Assembly (NCBI GenBank): GCA_026261815.1
Contig: JAMPIT010000230.1
Span: 35,796,501-35,860,500 of the forward strand
Origin: Monarcha castaneiventris obscurior
Lineage: Eukaryota > Chordata > Aves > Passeriformes > Monarchidae
Length of the DNA stretch: 64,000 bases
Direction of reading: 5' to 3'
The notes under the pieces were generated by a model. That model ran no database searches. It was not told where the DNA came from and saw only the letters and a program-made list of their open reading frames with translations. Positions 48,378 to 61,035 of this stretch are shown in pieces. Every line of letters begins with the position of its first letter. The first letter of the stretch is position 1. The position numbers and the translations under genes were made by a program.

Positions 48378-50471
48378 GTGAGGCTGCAGTCAGTTTTCTC
48401 ACTGATTTGTTGCATCTTACCTTCTTCCTCATTTTATTTTGCTCCATTCCCCTGCTGCTCCCATTCCTCATCTCTAGCCCTTGTGCTCAACCTTTCCACA
48501 CGAAACTGCTATTGTCTCACTTTTTTCAGTGTCTCGCTGCAGTGAGTGTCTGCCCAACTTCACTGCTCTCTGGTCCCTCTTCCTGCTTATCCCAAATGTT
48601 TTTCTGGGTTTTCTTCTTCTGGGCTGTTATTCTGACCCTCAATTATTTCTGCTGTGTTTTCCTTTTTCCTTACTAGCATTTGTTACGGGAATGGTCTAGG
48701 ATTGACATTTAGACCTTATTTTTTTTCTCTGTTACTGAAAGCTATATGGTCCCAAGTAAGGCATTGCATTTCAACACTCGTTTCCCTCTCTTGTGGGTTG
48801 GAGTCTAGTCTTTTTTTCTTTTCAGGACTGATTTGGAGATTAATTAATGTTTGTGAAGTTTTGAGTTTGCTTGCTTTGGGGGAGTGCACTCCAGTGCAAG
48901 GGGTGTAATATAGCCCCAGATCTTTACCGACAAATATATTACTGTTATTTTTTTCTTTTCATCACCTATATTGGATTTTCTATGTATGGTTGGATGCTGG
49001 CTGGAATAAATAATCCACAGCAGGTCCACTTGTGGACATTCTGCTCTAAAATAGTCTTTGCTCACCGCACAGAGCAAAGCAGAGTGGGTTTGGGCTTTTT
49101 TTGAGAAAAGTAGTTTTTATTCCAGGATAATGTGTAGGGAGAGACACCTGCATAGAATAGTAATCCCAGAACAGCTATGTCAGTCAGTTTTCTTTGCTTG
49201 GACAGACTCTTGTCCAAAAAAAAATTTTTACCCTTTCTGACTTATTCTGTATGTCATTTGAATTCAGCACCATCCTGCTCCAGGGAGCTAAGCTGACAAA
49301 TGGAAGTTTTCAAGCAAAGTTGCAGTACTTCAGTAAGAATAATAAACCATCTCACTGAACAGCTTTGCCAGGCAGCAGAGAGGTTGTATCAGTAGTTGTC
49401 AAAAGTGACTGGGGTTTTATGCAAATACCCTGTCGAAGCAACTAAGTTCTCTGTGGCTTTGTAGCATTTAGGCAGTTTGGTTATTTCAGATCTCCACTCA
49501 GCAGGTTTCCATGGTAAGGGGACATACATAGTGGCAAGCAGTGTTTACGTGTTGTGCCCTTCACTCTTTTAAGGAGAAGATTTTTAAACTGCCTCCTGTG
49601 GAAAGTCTGTGGTTCTTGTGTATGACAAGTGGCAGGAAGATGCTGGCTGAGTTTAGAGGAGAAGGGAGGCAGGCTGAGTGCTGGGTGGGGAAATCTGGAA
49701 GGGAAGCCTGAGTGACAGTAATGGGACTCCAGGGAAGAGGATGATAGCTGGTTGGGCGTTTTGTGGCAAAAGCAGCGTAAGCCCAGAATAGTCTGGGCCG
49801 GGAGGACAGGGTGTTGGCTGAGCACGGTGGAGAGAGGGAGTGTCTAGAGTCCTAGGGAGGGGACATGGGGATGTTGTGTGGCTCTCGAGGGTGAAGAGAA
49901 GGCAGAATTGAAGGTGGTAGGAATGTGCAGGAGCCTTGGAAATAGATATTCACCTTCCTTAAAGTGTCCTTGAGAATGGCGCAGTTATTGACTCCCTCAG
50001 GGCTGTGGTTTTTTTTTTTTTCTCAGGATGGTGATGAGAAGCTGGGGGAGAGAGGAGGGAGCCAATTTGGCAGTGACTGTTTCTCTCAATCCCGTAAGAC
50101 AAAATTCCTTTTCAGACTGCAGTTTCCTCTTGGTGCATCACATTTGCAGAGGTTTCCCCTCATTTACAGGCTGGTTGGCAGAGCAAAGCGGACAGTCTTT
50201 TTCACTGTGTGGCTGGCATCTTTGTGGGAGCGTTGAGCAGTGCACCTGTCTGGGTTCAGTGCACGATGCCTGTCTGCTTTTCTGCCTGTCTCTGTAACAG
50301 GGCAGGGCATCTGCCCTGCTTAGGGGGTTTGGACTGGTGGGAGGCTGCAGCTCAGAGTGCCTCTCTCCTGTACTGTGGCAGGCTCACAGTGACAGTGTCT
50401 GCAAGGAGAATGTGTTAACTGCTGTCCTGCACAGTGACTTACCTTTGTTCCTTCTTGCTTTATTGCCACAG
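48378..50471 (+). other. UBE2E1 intron 2
   Basis: This 2,094-base interval runs from the donor GTGAGG to the acceptor TTTATTGCCACAG. It is T-rich near its start. No further exon, RNA gene or recognisable repeat is seen. Confidence 0.9.
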
Positions 50472-50522
50472 GATTCAGAAGGAATTGGCTGACATCACTT
50501 TAGATCCACCTCCCAACTGCAG
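50472..50522 (+). CDS. UBE2E1: UBE2E1 exon 3, start of the UBC domain
   Basis: These 51 bases complete Arg51 (AG|G across the junction) and encode IQKELADITLDPPPNC plus two bases of the next Ser codon. The segment is the first helix of the ubiquitin-conjugating fold and the following loop, and matches human UBE2E1 as I recall it. Helix 1 takes part in E1 and RING E3 contacts in E2s. The exon length is a multiple of three, and both its flanking introns interrupt a codon after the second base, so skipping it would remove 17 residues and keep the frame; I recall a 176-residue human isoform of that kind. The catalytic Cys lies in later exons outside the window. The exon ends TGCAG|GTTGGT. Confidence 0.97.
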
Positions 50523-53144
50523 GTTGGTGTCGATTCCTTACCTGAGGAGGGTGGGGGAAGGTGAGGGGCTGAAGTGTGCCTGTGTGTTGTAACTGCCCTC
50601 AGAGGCTCTGGATGGAGCAGAGGAACCGCTGTTTAGGTGGCCGCAGTACTTTCATGAATGCTTGCATGACTTTAAATAGTTCCCAGGTGGGGTACCTCCA
50701 GAGAGTGTATGTGTTTTGACCAGTTTTCTATTTGTTTGGGGGGTTGTTTTGTTTTTTTAACAATTGCCTTTCAATATGTTGTACTGTTTTGTGTGTGTAC
50801 ATTTCAGAAACTGGTCTATAAAGAAGAGTGTGAAAACTTTCTCCTTGTTTGTTTTTGGTTTTGGTTTATAACTCTAATGCCTGACTGCACTAATCTTATA
50901 TAAATAAGAGTCCTGCCAAGGGAGCAGAGAACAGTAGAATGCTATGAGGTTTTTAGCTCAGAGTTCTGTTGTGAACAGCAGCTGACAGTGGAAGAGAGGT
51001 GCAAATTCATCACTCAGTGGGTGCCCCACTGGAACATGCATCTTAGCTGATGAAACAGAAAGCGGGGCTATTCTGTTGCCCTTTATAAGCAGCTTGTTTT
51101 TAAGTATGTTTTAGAAACTTGTACTGTTTTTTTAAAACATTAGCAGGTTGATTTGTTTCATTGCATGGTGTCCCTGAGCCTCTTTTGCATTTGGAGAGGA
51201 GACAGTAGTAGTGTAATATCTTTGGTTATACTTGCTCATCCAAGAGGAAAGAGGCTTTTGGTCTGGTCTGTTTGCTGTAGTTGCCAAAGCATAACTCTGT
51301 TTCCATCTTCTTGCTGTAGCTGAGGTTTGATGTCTTTTGATGTTGGTAATAACAGAAATCAGAGAAAATTATGTTTATAAATAACTGTTTAAATTGGTCT
51401 TTTTAGTATTGAGTTTCCACCCACAAATGTACGTGAACCTTTTTATTGAAGCTTTTTGCCACTGTTAGTCTGTGGGGAGGCATTAGCACAAGAGTTAGCC
51501 TGACAGGTCCAGAGCCACCCTTTCAGTACCAGTTCCAAGGATCAAAATTAATTAAAGGAGGGATTGAATGTGATGTGTGACATCTAGTCTGATGCTAAGA
51601 AGATTTTTGTGCTGTTGGGGTGGTAGCCAATAAGTTCTGAAATCTTTAACTGTGACAATGTTGTTTTAGGGACAGTAGTGACTTACCTGAATATTACAAA
51701 ATTTCCGGTTCTTGGGCTGGAGATGTCTGTCCTGTGTGCATCCCAGCTCTGTGTCAGGATGAAGTCCACATGCTTTTCCCTCCTCCTTCCACCTTAACCT
51801 GATTTTCATGAGAAGGAAACACAGAAGCACATCTCAGGCACTGTTACTTGTTCTCTAGATAACTGAGTCTGGATGGTTAAGGTGCTGGGACTTCAGTATG
51901 AACTTTGTAAATCTATCCAAAAGTGGTGATAGTATATGAGTATGTTAGATTGCGTGTTTCTTCTGAAGGTTTGTGTAAATAATATTAGAACCCTAATTTG
52001 TCCTTGTTTCAATTGGATTCATTCATAGGTAAAGATGAACTAGCAGACTACTTGTCAAAATACAGTATAGTTTTGGTTTTTCTTTTTGAAATACATAGAC
52101 CATTGAGGATAATTCACTTCAAGGCCCACATAGTAAGTTTGTGTTATTTTAGCCCTTACAAATATTTCTAATGGCAAAAATTAGTTTGTAGTACAAGTAG
52201 TGATGATTAATCTTCATCCATAGTGGAGTTACAAGTATTCTGCATTCCTTTTGACTTTCACATGAGTGACAGTGAAGGCTGGCAACTCTTGCAAGTAATG
52301 CATGAAACTGCTGTACTTGTTACTGCCTTTTAATATGTTGATAGGTAGGAAAACGTGAGTCGAGGGGTTTGTTGTGTGTGTATGTGACCAAAGAAGTTTT
52401 GGTATTGCTCATCTTGGGGTGAAGTCATGCTGCTTCAGTAAAGACGGTGCTGAGAGTGGAGAGCAGCTCTGCTTATGGCTAACAAGGCTCCAGTTGTGCA
52501 GTCAAGCACTGGGAGTTTGCCTCTGTAGCAGCTGCTTTGTAGAAGGGTAGGCAGGTGCCTGTTGCCACAACAGTGATATGAGTTTCAGCTATTGCAGTTA
52601 CGGGGAAAGTTCACCTCTTGTGAAAAAAAGAAATAGAAATAGTCAATTTATGACTGTGAGGAGATTAAGCAAGGGAGAGACTCTGGTTGCTGCATGATGT
52701 TTAAGGCTGCCAAAATTTGTTCTTGGGAAGCCTGCTGACAGTGTCACTGCTTTCCTTTATATTTTCTCCTTTCATATGAACATTACTGGCATGCTGTGAA
52801 GGAGATATTAAATACATAGTTCTAGAACTTAGTTTCAATTTCCTGCCTTTATGGCTTTGCTTATTCTAACCTTTCCTCTGACCTCCTGCCCCTCACATCT
52901 CTGCTGCCTCTGTGCCTCTACAGATTTTTTTCAGATGTCACTGGAGGAGAGGCCAGTCCTCTCCTTTTAGGCATCTCACTCTCTCCTGCAAGTTTAATCT
53001 TAAAACTTACATATTCAAGGCATTATGTATGATGCCACATACTACCTGTTATGCTGTCAAGTTTAGGGGTTACCAAAGCCTCAAGTCACATTTGAAAATG
53101 TTAATGCGAAACTGTATCTGTGTTATGTTGGAAACATCATAATC

Positions 53145-53165
53145 TTTTTTTTTTTTTTTTTTTTT
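53145..53165 (+). repeat. T21 homopolymer
   Basis: This is a run of 21 T in intron 3. On the minus strand it could be the poly(A) end of a retroposed RNA, but no parent sequence is recognised next to it. Confidence 0.95.
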
Positions 53166-54544
53166 CTGGACAGCTCTTCTTACACCCCTCACCACCATGT
53201 TTGTATTTCCCCCTGTTTTATGCTTGGTGTTTGATAGAAGTTCATGGTTGGCTGTGCTTTAATTTTTGGCCTCACTGCAAAATACTGTTCTTCTTTCAGT
53301 CTTATTGCAGTAATGGGAGTTCAAGATATTTAACATCCCAGAGCAGCTCTGCATATTGAAAGACAAAGGTTCAGGTTGTGAATGATTTTTAGTAGGAACT
53401 TAGTTTTACCACATCTTATATGAGGTGTTTTTCTTATAAAATACGACATACAAGATGCAATTACAAATAGTGACAACCATTTGACATTTCAAACAAAATA
53501 GCTTAAAAACAAATGTTTCATTTTTATTTTTGTAGCTTGCAGTGACTGTGTTTTCATGTGTGTAACCCACAGATCATCTGTTTAAAAAACAAAAACCAAA
53601 AAACCCAAACCCCAAGCACACTCAACACCCTGTGATTGAGCAGCTGTGTGGTTTTTACACATATGTGGGTAATATGGGGGGAAGTTTATTCCAGAACTTC
53701 CTCTCTCCTCAGTACTTTCCTTGCTTCTGGTTTTTCCATAGCTTGCATGTGTCCCCCAAAAGCTTACTTGGGCTTGTCTCTCATTGACTGCTTCATTTCT
53801 CATAGTCCCTTTGCCCTTCTGGCTCCTTCCTCAGGCTGTGATTTTGATTTTCACAGGCTAGTGCAGTTAGTTGTGCAGAGGTGCAGAGTATGTGCATGGA
53901 AATACAGTCTCTGCTTGGCCTGTGTTCAAAAAGTAGATTTTTGGACTTGAAAGCATCTTCTAAAAAGATATATTTAATATGTGTCGCAAATTTGTGGGTT
54001 CCTGATGGGAGCAGTGCTGTCCTCATAAGTGTCCTAGTGTAGTGTATGTTTGGCAGCTACTTCTGAATGGATTTCAGTCCTCTTCATCGTTTTCAGAAGG
54101 GCAGTGCTCTGGAGGTCTTTAATTTCTGAAAGAAGATTTGAATCCTGATATTAGTACTGAGTTATGAAAGTCAAATGTGGCTTTCAAGTTCAAAAGGTGG
54201 TTAGTGGTTAATATGAATTGGAGAATGACTGTTCGGACCTAAAATGTTTCAAATCTTTTAAGAATGTATCTGGTGATCTCTTCTTCTACTTTGTATTATA
54301 TCAGAGTTTAACTCTTGTTTTAGAACTCAAAGAAGGTTACTAGGAACTTCTTACTTTTGGTCTTTTGTATATGTTGGTGACAGAGGAGGTGTCATGCCTT
54401 TGTTTTGGGTCTGCAGATGTCAAAATATGGTTCCATCTTAAGTATTCTTTATTCGCTTTGTGTCATTTATTCAACCTCTATATCTAAGCATCTCCTGATG
54501 GTAAATCTGTTTATTGATGTGAGGTTATTGCAACAAGTGGTTTT

Positions 54545-54690
54545 CCCCATTTTTAGGAACGGGGAGTTACAGCACACAAAAAACAAGGGACTTGCCCAAG
54601 GTCATGCAGAAAGTCTCTGGCAAAGTGGAGAAATGAATGTAAATCTCCTTTGTTTCAAGCTAACTTGCAGCTGAGCTGTTGTGCTGGAAC
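54545..54690 (-). mobile_element. MIR-like (CORE-SINE) relic, inverted
   Basis: Reading along the + strand, 'CCCCATTTTTAGGAACGGGGAGTTACAGCAC', 'GGGACTTGCCCAAGGTCATGCAGAAAGTCTCTGGCAAAGTGGAG' and 'TAAATCTCCTTTGTTTCAAGCTAAC' type blocks appear in the order of the reverse complement of an amniote MIR-type SINE. The central ACTTGCCCAAGGTCA block (54590-54604) is the most diagnostic. It is about 146 bases long, diverged and non-coding. It lies in intron 3 antisense to UBE2E1. Confidence 0.75.
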
Positions 54691-57600
54691 TGTGTGCATC
54701 AGTTACATTATGAGCAGGGCTTTGAATTTGTGCTTTATTGGGTGTCTGGTATTGACTGTATGTAAGCAGGGTAATTTAATGTTATTTTTCCCATCTGTGT
54801 AGAGAGACCAAAATGGATATTAACTAGAATTAATGTTTTTTAGTTTATCTTAACCAAACTGAAACAAGTTTGTCTCCACATGGCTCATTTAAGTCCATAT
54901 AGGCAAGACCAGCTGTTATTTAAACAAAAATAATTTTCAAACCTTTGCTGAAGGAGGCATTTGCCTGCAGGGCTTACCATTGCTTCAGAGTAAAATGCTA
55001 TCACAAATTCATTATTTAAATAATAATAAAATACAGTTGTGTTTCTTGGCACCTTCAGCCCAGTTTTTGTAAATTTGCAGAATGAGGACCAGATCTCCTT
55101 GAGAGTCTTGTGAAAGTTAACTGTCAGCACTTAATAAATATGTGTCTCAGTAAAGATGGTGGGGAGAAGTGCTCTCTGTTACAGTGTATGGAATATTAAT
55201 AGTTTTCAAAACTTTGCAGTGCGGAATTAAGGTTTCTTGGCTTGAGAGAAGTCTGCATAAAATGTGTGGCTCAAAGGCAGTTTTGAACTCAACAGCTTCA
55301 TATTATAATTAATATATTTCATCTACATACCATGCAAGTCTGGCATTTGTCTTGCTTACATTTGTTTTTTATGGTGCTTGTAATTTTTTGCAAATGTATT
55401 TTTTCAATACTTTCAACTCCAATAATGCTTTAAGTGCTTTTGCTTTTAAATCTAGTATATTATCTAAGGATGGATTGTCAGCGTTAAACTCTAGTAACAG
55501 TGTTGTTTTTATTATCATGTGTGAAATAGCCCTTCCTGAGCACAACCATATTTTAGCATAAACATTCTGGCCTTACATTTTCTAAGTAACAATATCTACT
55601 ATTTCTAATATTTTTCTTAATATGCACAGTCAAATTATTAGATCAGGAATGACACAAATGCCAGCTTTTGCTTCCTTGCATAAATAAAAAATTATTATCA
55701 CCTTTAATGAAGGTGAATTATCAGCTTACAACAGTGGTTTTAGAACTCTTTTTTTCTATTTCCTCTCGTGTTGTGTTGAAAATGTGAGTGTTTTCTGTGA
55801 CAAGTTTCCAGATACAGGATAGGAAGGACCTTCGTAATTAGTGCTGTGTGTAGTTGAAAAATATCTTTTGTCGTATAAACTACCGGTGGTTCAGCATTCC
55901 CTCCTCGCTTTGTTTGGCATGTGATCCCTGGAGAAATAACTCTTCCTTTTGAAATGGTGTATTAACTAATTTAGAGATCCTCTGCAGCTGTGTATGGTCT
56001 AGCTTGCAAACCATAAAAATAATACATTTCTACACTGGGTGAATTTAAGTATGTGGAGGTAGCAGCTCCTGCAGGCAAAGTCCTCTGCCCGATGTGCTCA
56101 GACAAAGACTGCACAGGAGCAGTTTCTTTGCTGAGGTTCGATTAGTTAATATTACAGGAATTAACTTTTCTGAAGCTACTTCTGTTTTTATTTTAACTGT
56201 CAGAAATACTTTGATGGCCAGGCTGTTTGGGCGCTGTGGCAGAAGCTGGCTGATGCTCTGGTAGATTTTGTTTGGCACATCCTGGCTCAGTAATTCCCAA
56301 ATGAACTGCATTCTGTGCTCTAGCATGCCAAACATGGAAACGATGAATCTTGAGAGCGGCTGTGAAATTGTATCATGGCTAAGAACAAAGAGGATTGAAA
56401 TCCCTTCTGTGCACACTCCCTTGTATACCACTTAATTTTATTATTTGACTTTCAGTTTTGCTGCCCTTGGAGGGCACTGTGCAACTGTGTTTTATAATGC
56501 TGCATATATGTTTTATCTGACAAATTCTTATATTTCCTCTCGGTTTACTCAGTCTTGTTAGGTTTTTCAGTTGTATTCCAGCACTGCTTGTCTAGATTTT
56601 TATACTGGATGTGTGTATTAGCAGCAGGTTATATGTCTGGTTTTGTTTGAAGAAGTAAAAGTTACATGTGTATGATACTTCCTGGACATAAATGGGAGAC
56701 ACTGTGTGTGCACTGTTCATACTTTAGGGGTTGAATCCATTTTGCCTTTTTATATGAAGACAAAATTACCTATGGATAATTGGCTTGTCTAGGGGATTGA
56801 GGAGGATGGGTTCGTGCTTGAGGATTTCAACGAGAGCAGGTTGCCAGTGACTGGGAGCCTTGTGGTTTCTGAAGAATGGGTTGGTTTTGGGAGCTGGTAA
56901 CGTTGTGTCTGGCAGATGTTTGCTTTGGCCCTGCGGTTGGAGGGCGTGGTGCTGGGGATGGAAGTGGAGCTCACCTGCACTGGTTCGTCAGCAGATTCAT
57001 GTTATTGGTGAGTTGTGCCTAGTGAAACTTGCAGCCTCTGCCTGCACTCTTCTCTAATTGTACATGGCAGGCCAGCCTTCCATGCAGCACCTTTTCAGAA
57101 GCATTTAATGCACCAAAAAAAAGGGATACCATTTTATGGGAATGGGTTAACAGATCACTGCACACCTGTGCAGACTCACACACCATGTTCAAAGTTAAGG
57201 GCTATGCTTTCTCCACTAAACAAAGTGTTTCAAACCAAGTTAAATTAATGATGCAATTTAGTCATTATAAGTAGAATCTTGCCAATCTGGACATTTATTT
57301 GAATGAAATAAATTTATACTTATTTTTCCCTCTGAGGCTTAACAGTGGAGGTCTAAATACTCACTTCATTATATTACAAAACCAAGTCGAGAGAACATGT
57401 ATTGTCAAGTTCTATAAATAAACTACAACTATCAAAATAAGCACTGTGCACTCAGGAATTCAGAGGGGTTTTCTTGTTTCTCTTGCCAATTTGCAAATTT
57501 CAGCAACATGCAATTGAAATTCCAAGGCATTTGGGGAAAGTGGAACAGTTGCAACCATGCATTTAATACATATTTTCTGTGTGTAAGGGGCTAATTGACA

Positions 57601-58429
57601 TTACAAGGAGATGTTGCAGAGCTGTATGCTTAACTTCAGTATCCAATTTGCAGTGTTCTTTATTAGCCTGGACTCTGGGGGAAGGAAGCTGGGGGAGAAA
57701 AGGAGAGTGGGGCATGCAGACTGTAGCTCAGGGTGGTGTTTGAATCTCCCCACTCCTTCCAGTCTCTTCCATGATTTCACAACTGATAATATGGGTCAGG
57801 TAAGATGAAATTGAGCTGTTTTGAGAACTGGGTCCAGACCAAGTTTTGGCAGTTCATTTGTTTAAGAGAAAATACAAAGTAATTGGATTAAAGAGGCTGT
57901 ACGATTAATGGTGTAGAGTCCTGTTAGATTTCTTTGCTTCTTTGTTTCTGTGAATCAGTCTAGAATTTAGGTCTCAATTCCTCCAGGAGCTTCAACTTTT
58001 AGAGTCAAAAGTGAATGTGAACCAGATCAGATCAGCATGTTAGTAGATGTGTTTTGTACTTTGTATCAGTGTAAATGACTGTTTAAAAAGATTGCTCATC
58101 TCTCCCTCTGGAGCTGCTGGGCTTGCTGGAAGCACAGAGAATCTTGAACTGGTACTGAGAATTGTAAAGGCAAAATGGGGAGGAGCTTTCTGGAGCAGGT
58201 GGACTGCTAATATTTAATGCTTTTTCTGCTGTGGGTTTCTGAGCAATACATTTTGGCCAGTGTGCTAATTCCAGTGTCTCACTGGGAGAAATCAGGAGAG
58301 GGGTCTTAGTGTGTTTTCTTTTGATGCCTAACATCATGCAGGGAGTTGCACACAGGAGTGGAAAGACCCCCAAACATTAAAAATTTGTTCTGAAATCAAA
58401 AATGTCTTTCCACAACAGGTGAATTGATG

Positions 58430-58446
58430 AAAAAAAAAAAAAAAAA
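58430..58446 (+). repeat. A17 homopolymer
   Basis: This is a run of 17 A in intron 3, with no recognisable retroposed sequence before it. Confidence 0.95.
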
Positions 58447-60309
58447 CAACCTACTTCTGGTACGGTCTGAGAACTTTGTCAGATTTATTGGAGACAGTGA
58501 TTGTTCTACAAGGAGACTGCCAGAGTAACTGTCTCAAAGGTTTTAGATGCAGTCGGAATGTCTTCACTGACATTTTAAGATGCTAAGTGATGACTGTTAC
58601 GGATTGTCATATATTTGCAGTTTTCAAGTGGACAACTTCTAGAAAGTTTCAGTGTGTTATTTTATATTCTGAACAAGTGTAGCTGCTCTGAGAAGTGGCC
58701 TGTGAATGGTGGAGAAAGTGCAATTTATTTCATTAAAGCAGTGTTTAGCTGCTGCAGATGGTTTTGAAAGATTGCTAAAATGTACACAATTGTAATAATA
58801 CAGTTCTAAAGTAATTAGATCAATACTGTAATATACTACAAAAGGTCGTTTTATCAGAAGTTTCTGATCAATCAGATTGTTGTAATACTGTATTTGCACA
58901 GTACTTTCTATATGTCTTAGTAACCTTTTTAAAGGAGGTGAATTAGGTGATGCATGCAAGCCTTTGTAGTTGGTGTCTCCCTTGTAAGTTATTTATAAAC
59001 AAGAATTGTCTAGCTTTCTTTTTGATGGGGTAATTCTTAATATGAGATTCTCATTATATTTTGTAGTGCTTTGAATTCTGGTAAAAGTATTTATGCCTCT
59101 TTACACTTGGGTGACTGTGGGAGAAAGAAAAGACTGAAGGCTTTAAATAGCTATGCTATGTCTCAAAATACCATGAATCTCACTGAGTTCTCCATTGCAT
59201 TAAAGTTGTGGTGATGCTTTCTTTCCTACTTTAAATTGAATTTCAACAGCACCCTTGTAATCTAGGAAATCAGGCAGGAAGATGTACAGTAGTGACAAGA
59301 GTGACCTAGAGGAGGTCTAAGTTTAGAGTGTAACTAGTGCCAGGCCTTCAGCTGCCCTGCTACTTGTCTTTCAGCTGCATCCCAGGGTTGAAATCTCTAG
59401 TGAAATCTTAATGTTTTCTTTGGAATTGCATCTTTCCAATTTTTCCATCCCCTCACTCCTCTTGTGAGCTTAATCAGATTGCAGGTATTAGTACGACTGG
59501 GAGATGAGTGAGTTGCAGATGAGGAACAGAAAAGGACATAAAACCACTCAAGGCAGCAAGATTGTACAAGGCATTAACAGAGACTGTAAGGGACAGCAGA
59601 GAGAGATGGCCTGTCAGGATGGCTGAGGAAGTTTTGCACTGGTTGCTGGAACAGTTGCAGCAAAGGTGGAAGTAGAGACAAGACTGATTTTTTTTTTCTG
59701 CTCCAGCAATTTAGCTCCACTTTCTGCCCCTTGCACTGTAAGAAGCAGAAGACACAGGACATCCTCTTGATGGATGGGGAGGACCATCCATCTTGGGCAT
59801 GAGTAGATTTTTGAAACAATAAAGCATCCAAGCTGCAACAGTAGTTTTTCCATAGTGATCGTTTTACACCCCCACCTGGGAGATATTAATTTAGTAATAA
59901 AGTGAATTCACTTATATGATCTTATAGTAGGCAAAATGTACTATACCTTGAAGAATATGTGTAACAGGTGCCCCACTGTATCTTTGCAGACTTCCTTGAA
60001 CTCCTGCTTGAGTCACATACGACTCTTGAGCTGTGTCCTCCTAGAAGCACATCAGTGAGGTGTGAGGAGTGGGAAGAAAACTGGGGAAGTGATAGCAAGA
60101 AAAGGAACAGAGGGAGAGAAAGGCAGGCAGAGAAATGGAGAAAGAGGGCAGAAAATGGAGAGAGAAGCAAGTAACTCAGTCAATACCAATCAAATAGACT
60201 GGTATTAAAGGTAGGAAGTTGGAAATTAATTTTGTTGAAGGCCCTGTGAATCTGAATCTCCTAAAGCAGCACACTTTGCTTTTGTAGCAACTGGAAGAGA
60301 AGCATGGCA

Positions 60310-60705
60310 AAAATTGTTATTCAGTAAATTCCATAATACTGGGATCCCATACTCTCTGAAACTGTTAAAAGGTCATTTTAGAAGAGATTAGGCCTTTCTA
60401 CCCAGTAGGCAGTGAGGTTCTGGAAACTCTGCTGCAGGAGGTTGTGGAGGCAGATGGTATCAGCATGTTCAAAGGGGGTTGGACAAATTCATGAGCAACA
60501 GGTCCATAAACAGATGCAAAGAGAAAAGTCAGGCATGTACCCTTTGGCACCCCTAATCCAGTGGCTGTGGATTCTGAGGGAGTATAAAGGGAATGGACTA
60601 CAGATAGTGTCCACAGTCACCTGTTTTGAGGAGTAGGCTCTTACCACTGCCAGGAGTAGGGTGCTGAGTTAAATGACCCCACATGGTCTTTTTACATTCT
60701 ATATG
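60310..60705 (+). mobile_element. Old CR1 LINE 3' end, 5'-truncated
   Basis: The end of an amniote CR1 is readable. A 'TTCTACCCAGTAGGCAGTGAGGTTCTGGAA' type block is followed by 'GCAGGAGGTTGTGGAGGCAGATGG', 'TTCAAAGGGGGTTGGACAAATTCATGAGCAACAGGTCCAT' (about 60470-60509) and a tail 'GGGTGCTGAGTTAAATGACCCCACATGGTCTTTTTACATTCTATATGG', corresponding to the usual 'gctgggctagatggaccc..ggtctgacccagtatgg' end. It is diverged, has no intact reading frame and belongs to an older CR1 lineage than the tail at 41.45 kb. Confidence 0.75.
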
Positions 60706-60934
60706 GAATACCCACAAAATGACCTTCTTCCCCCACCCCATTGTCTCTCATTCCAGTCCACTAACTTCAGGCTCTTTTCTGTTTCCTTGTTCCAATTGAC
60801 ATGGCTTTTAGCCACAGAAAATGTTCAACTTCTGCCCTTCTTGCCTCTCTTCTTTTTATGTTTTGCCATTTAAAGCAGGCTCTTGTTTCCTGTCACTCAC
60901 CCACTTCTCCTTGCTTTTGTGAAGGATTAAGCTT

Positions 60935-61035
60935 CATGCATTTCTGTTGCTGAATTTAGACTGTAAACTTTTCAGAGTAAAGCACTTCTTTAATTTTTGT
61001 CAGTGTTGGCAAAGTGGTATATAAATTTCCATCTA
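60935..61035 (+). mobile_element. Possible ancient LINE/SINE tail
   Basis: TTTAGACTGTAAACTTTTCAG, followed about 55 bases later by GGCAAAGTGGTATATAAAT type sequence, resembles the common amniote repeat tail that begins 'tagactgtaagctctt' and ends in a poly(A)-like AT-rich stretch. The match is weak and made from memory, so this is a tentative call. Confidence 0.35.

Noticed and set aside
56135..56150. GGTTCGATTAG resembling a tRNA B box
   Set aside because: No A box, acceptor stem or cloverleaf can be formed around it.
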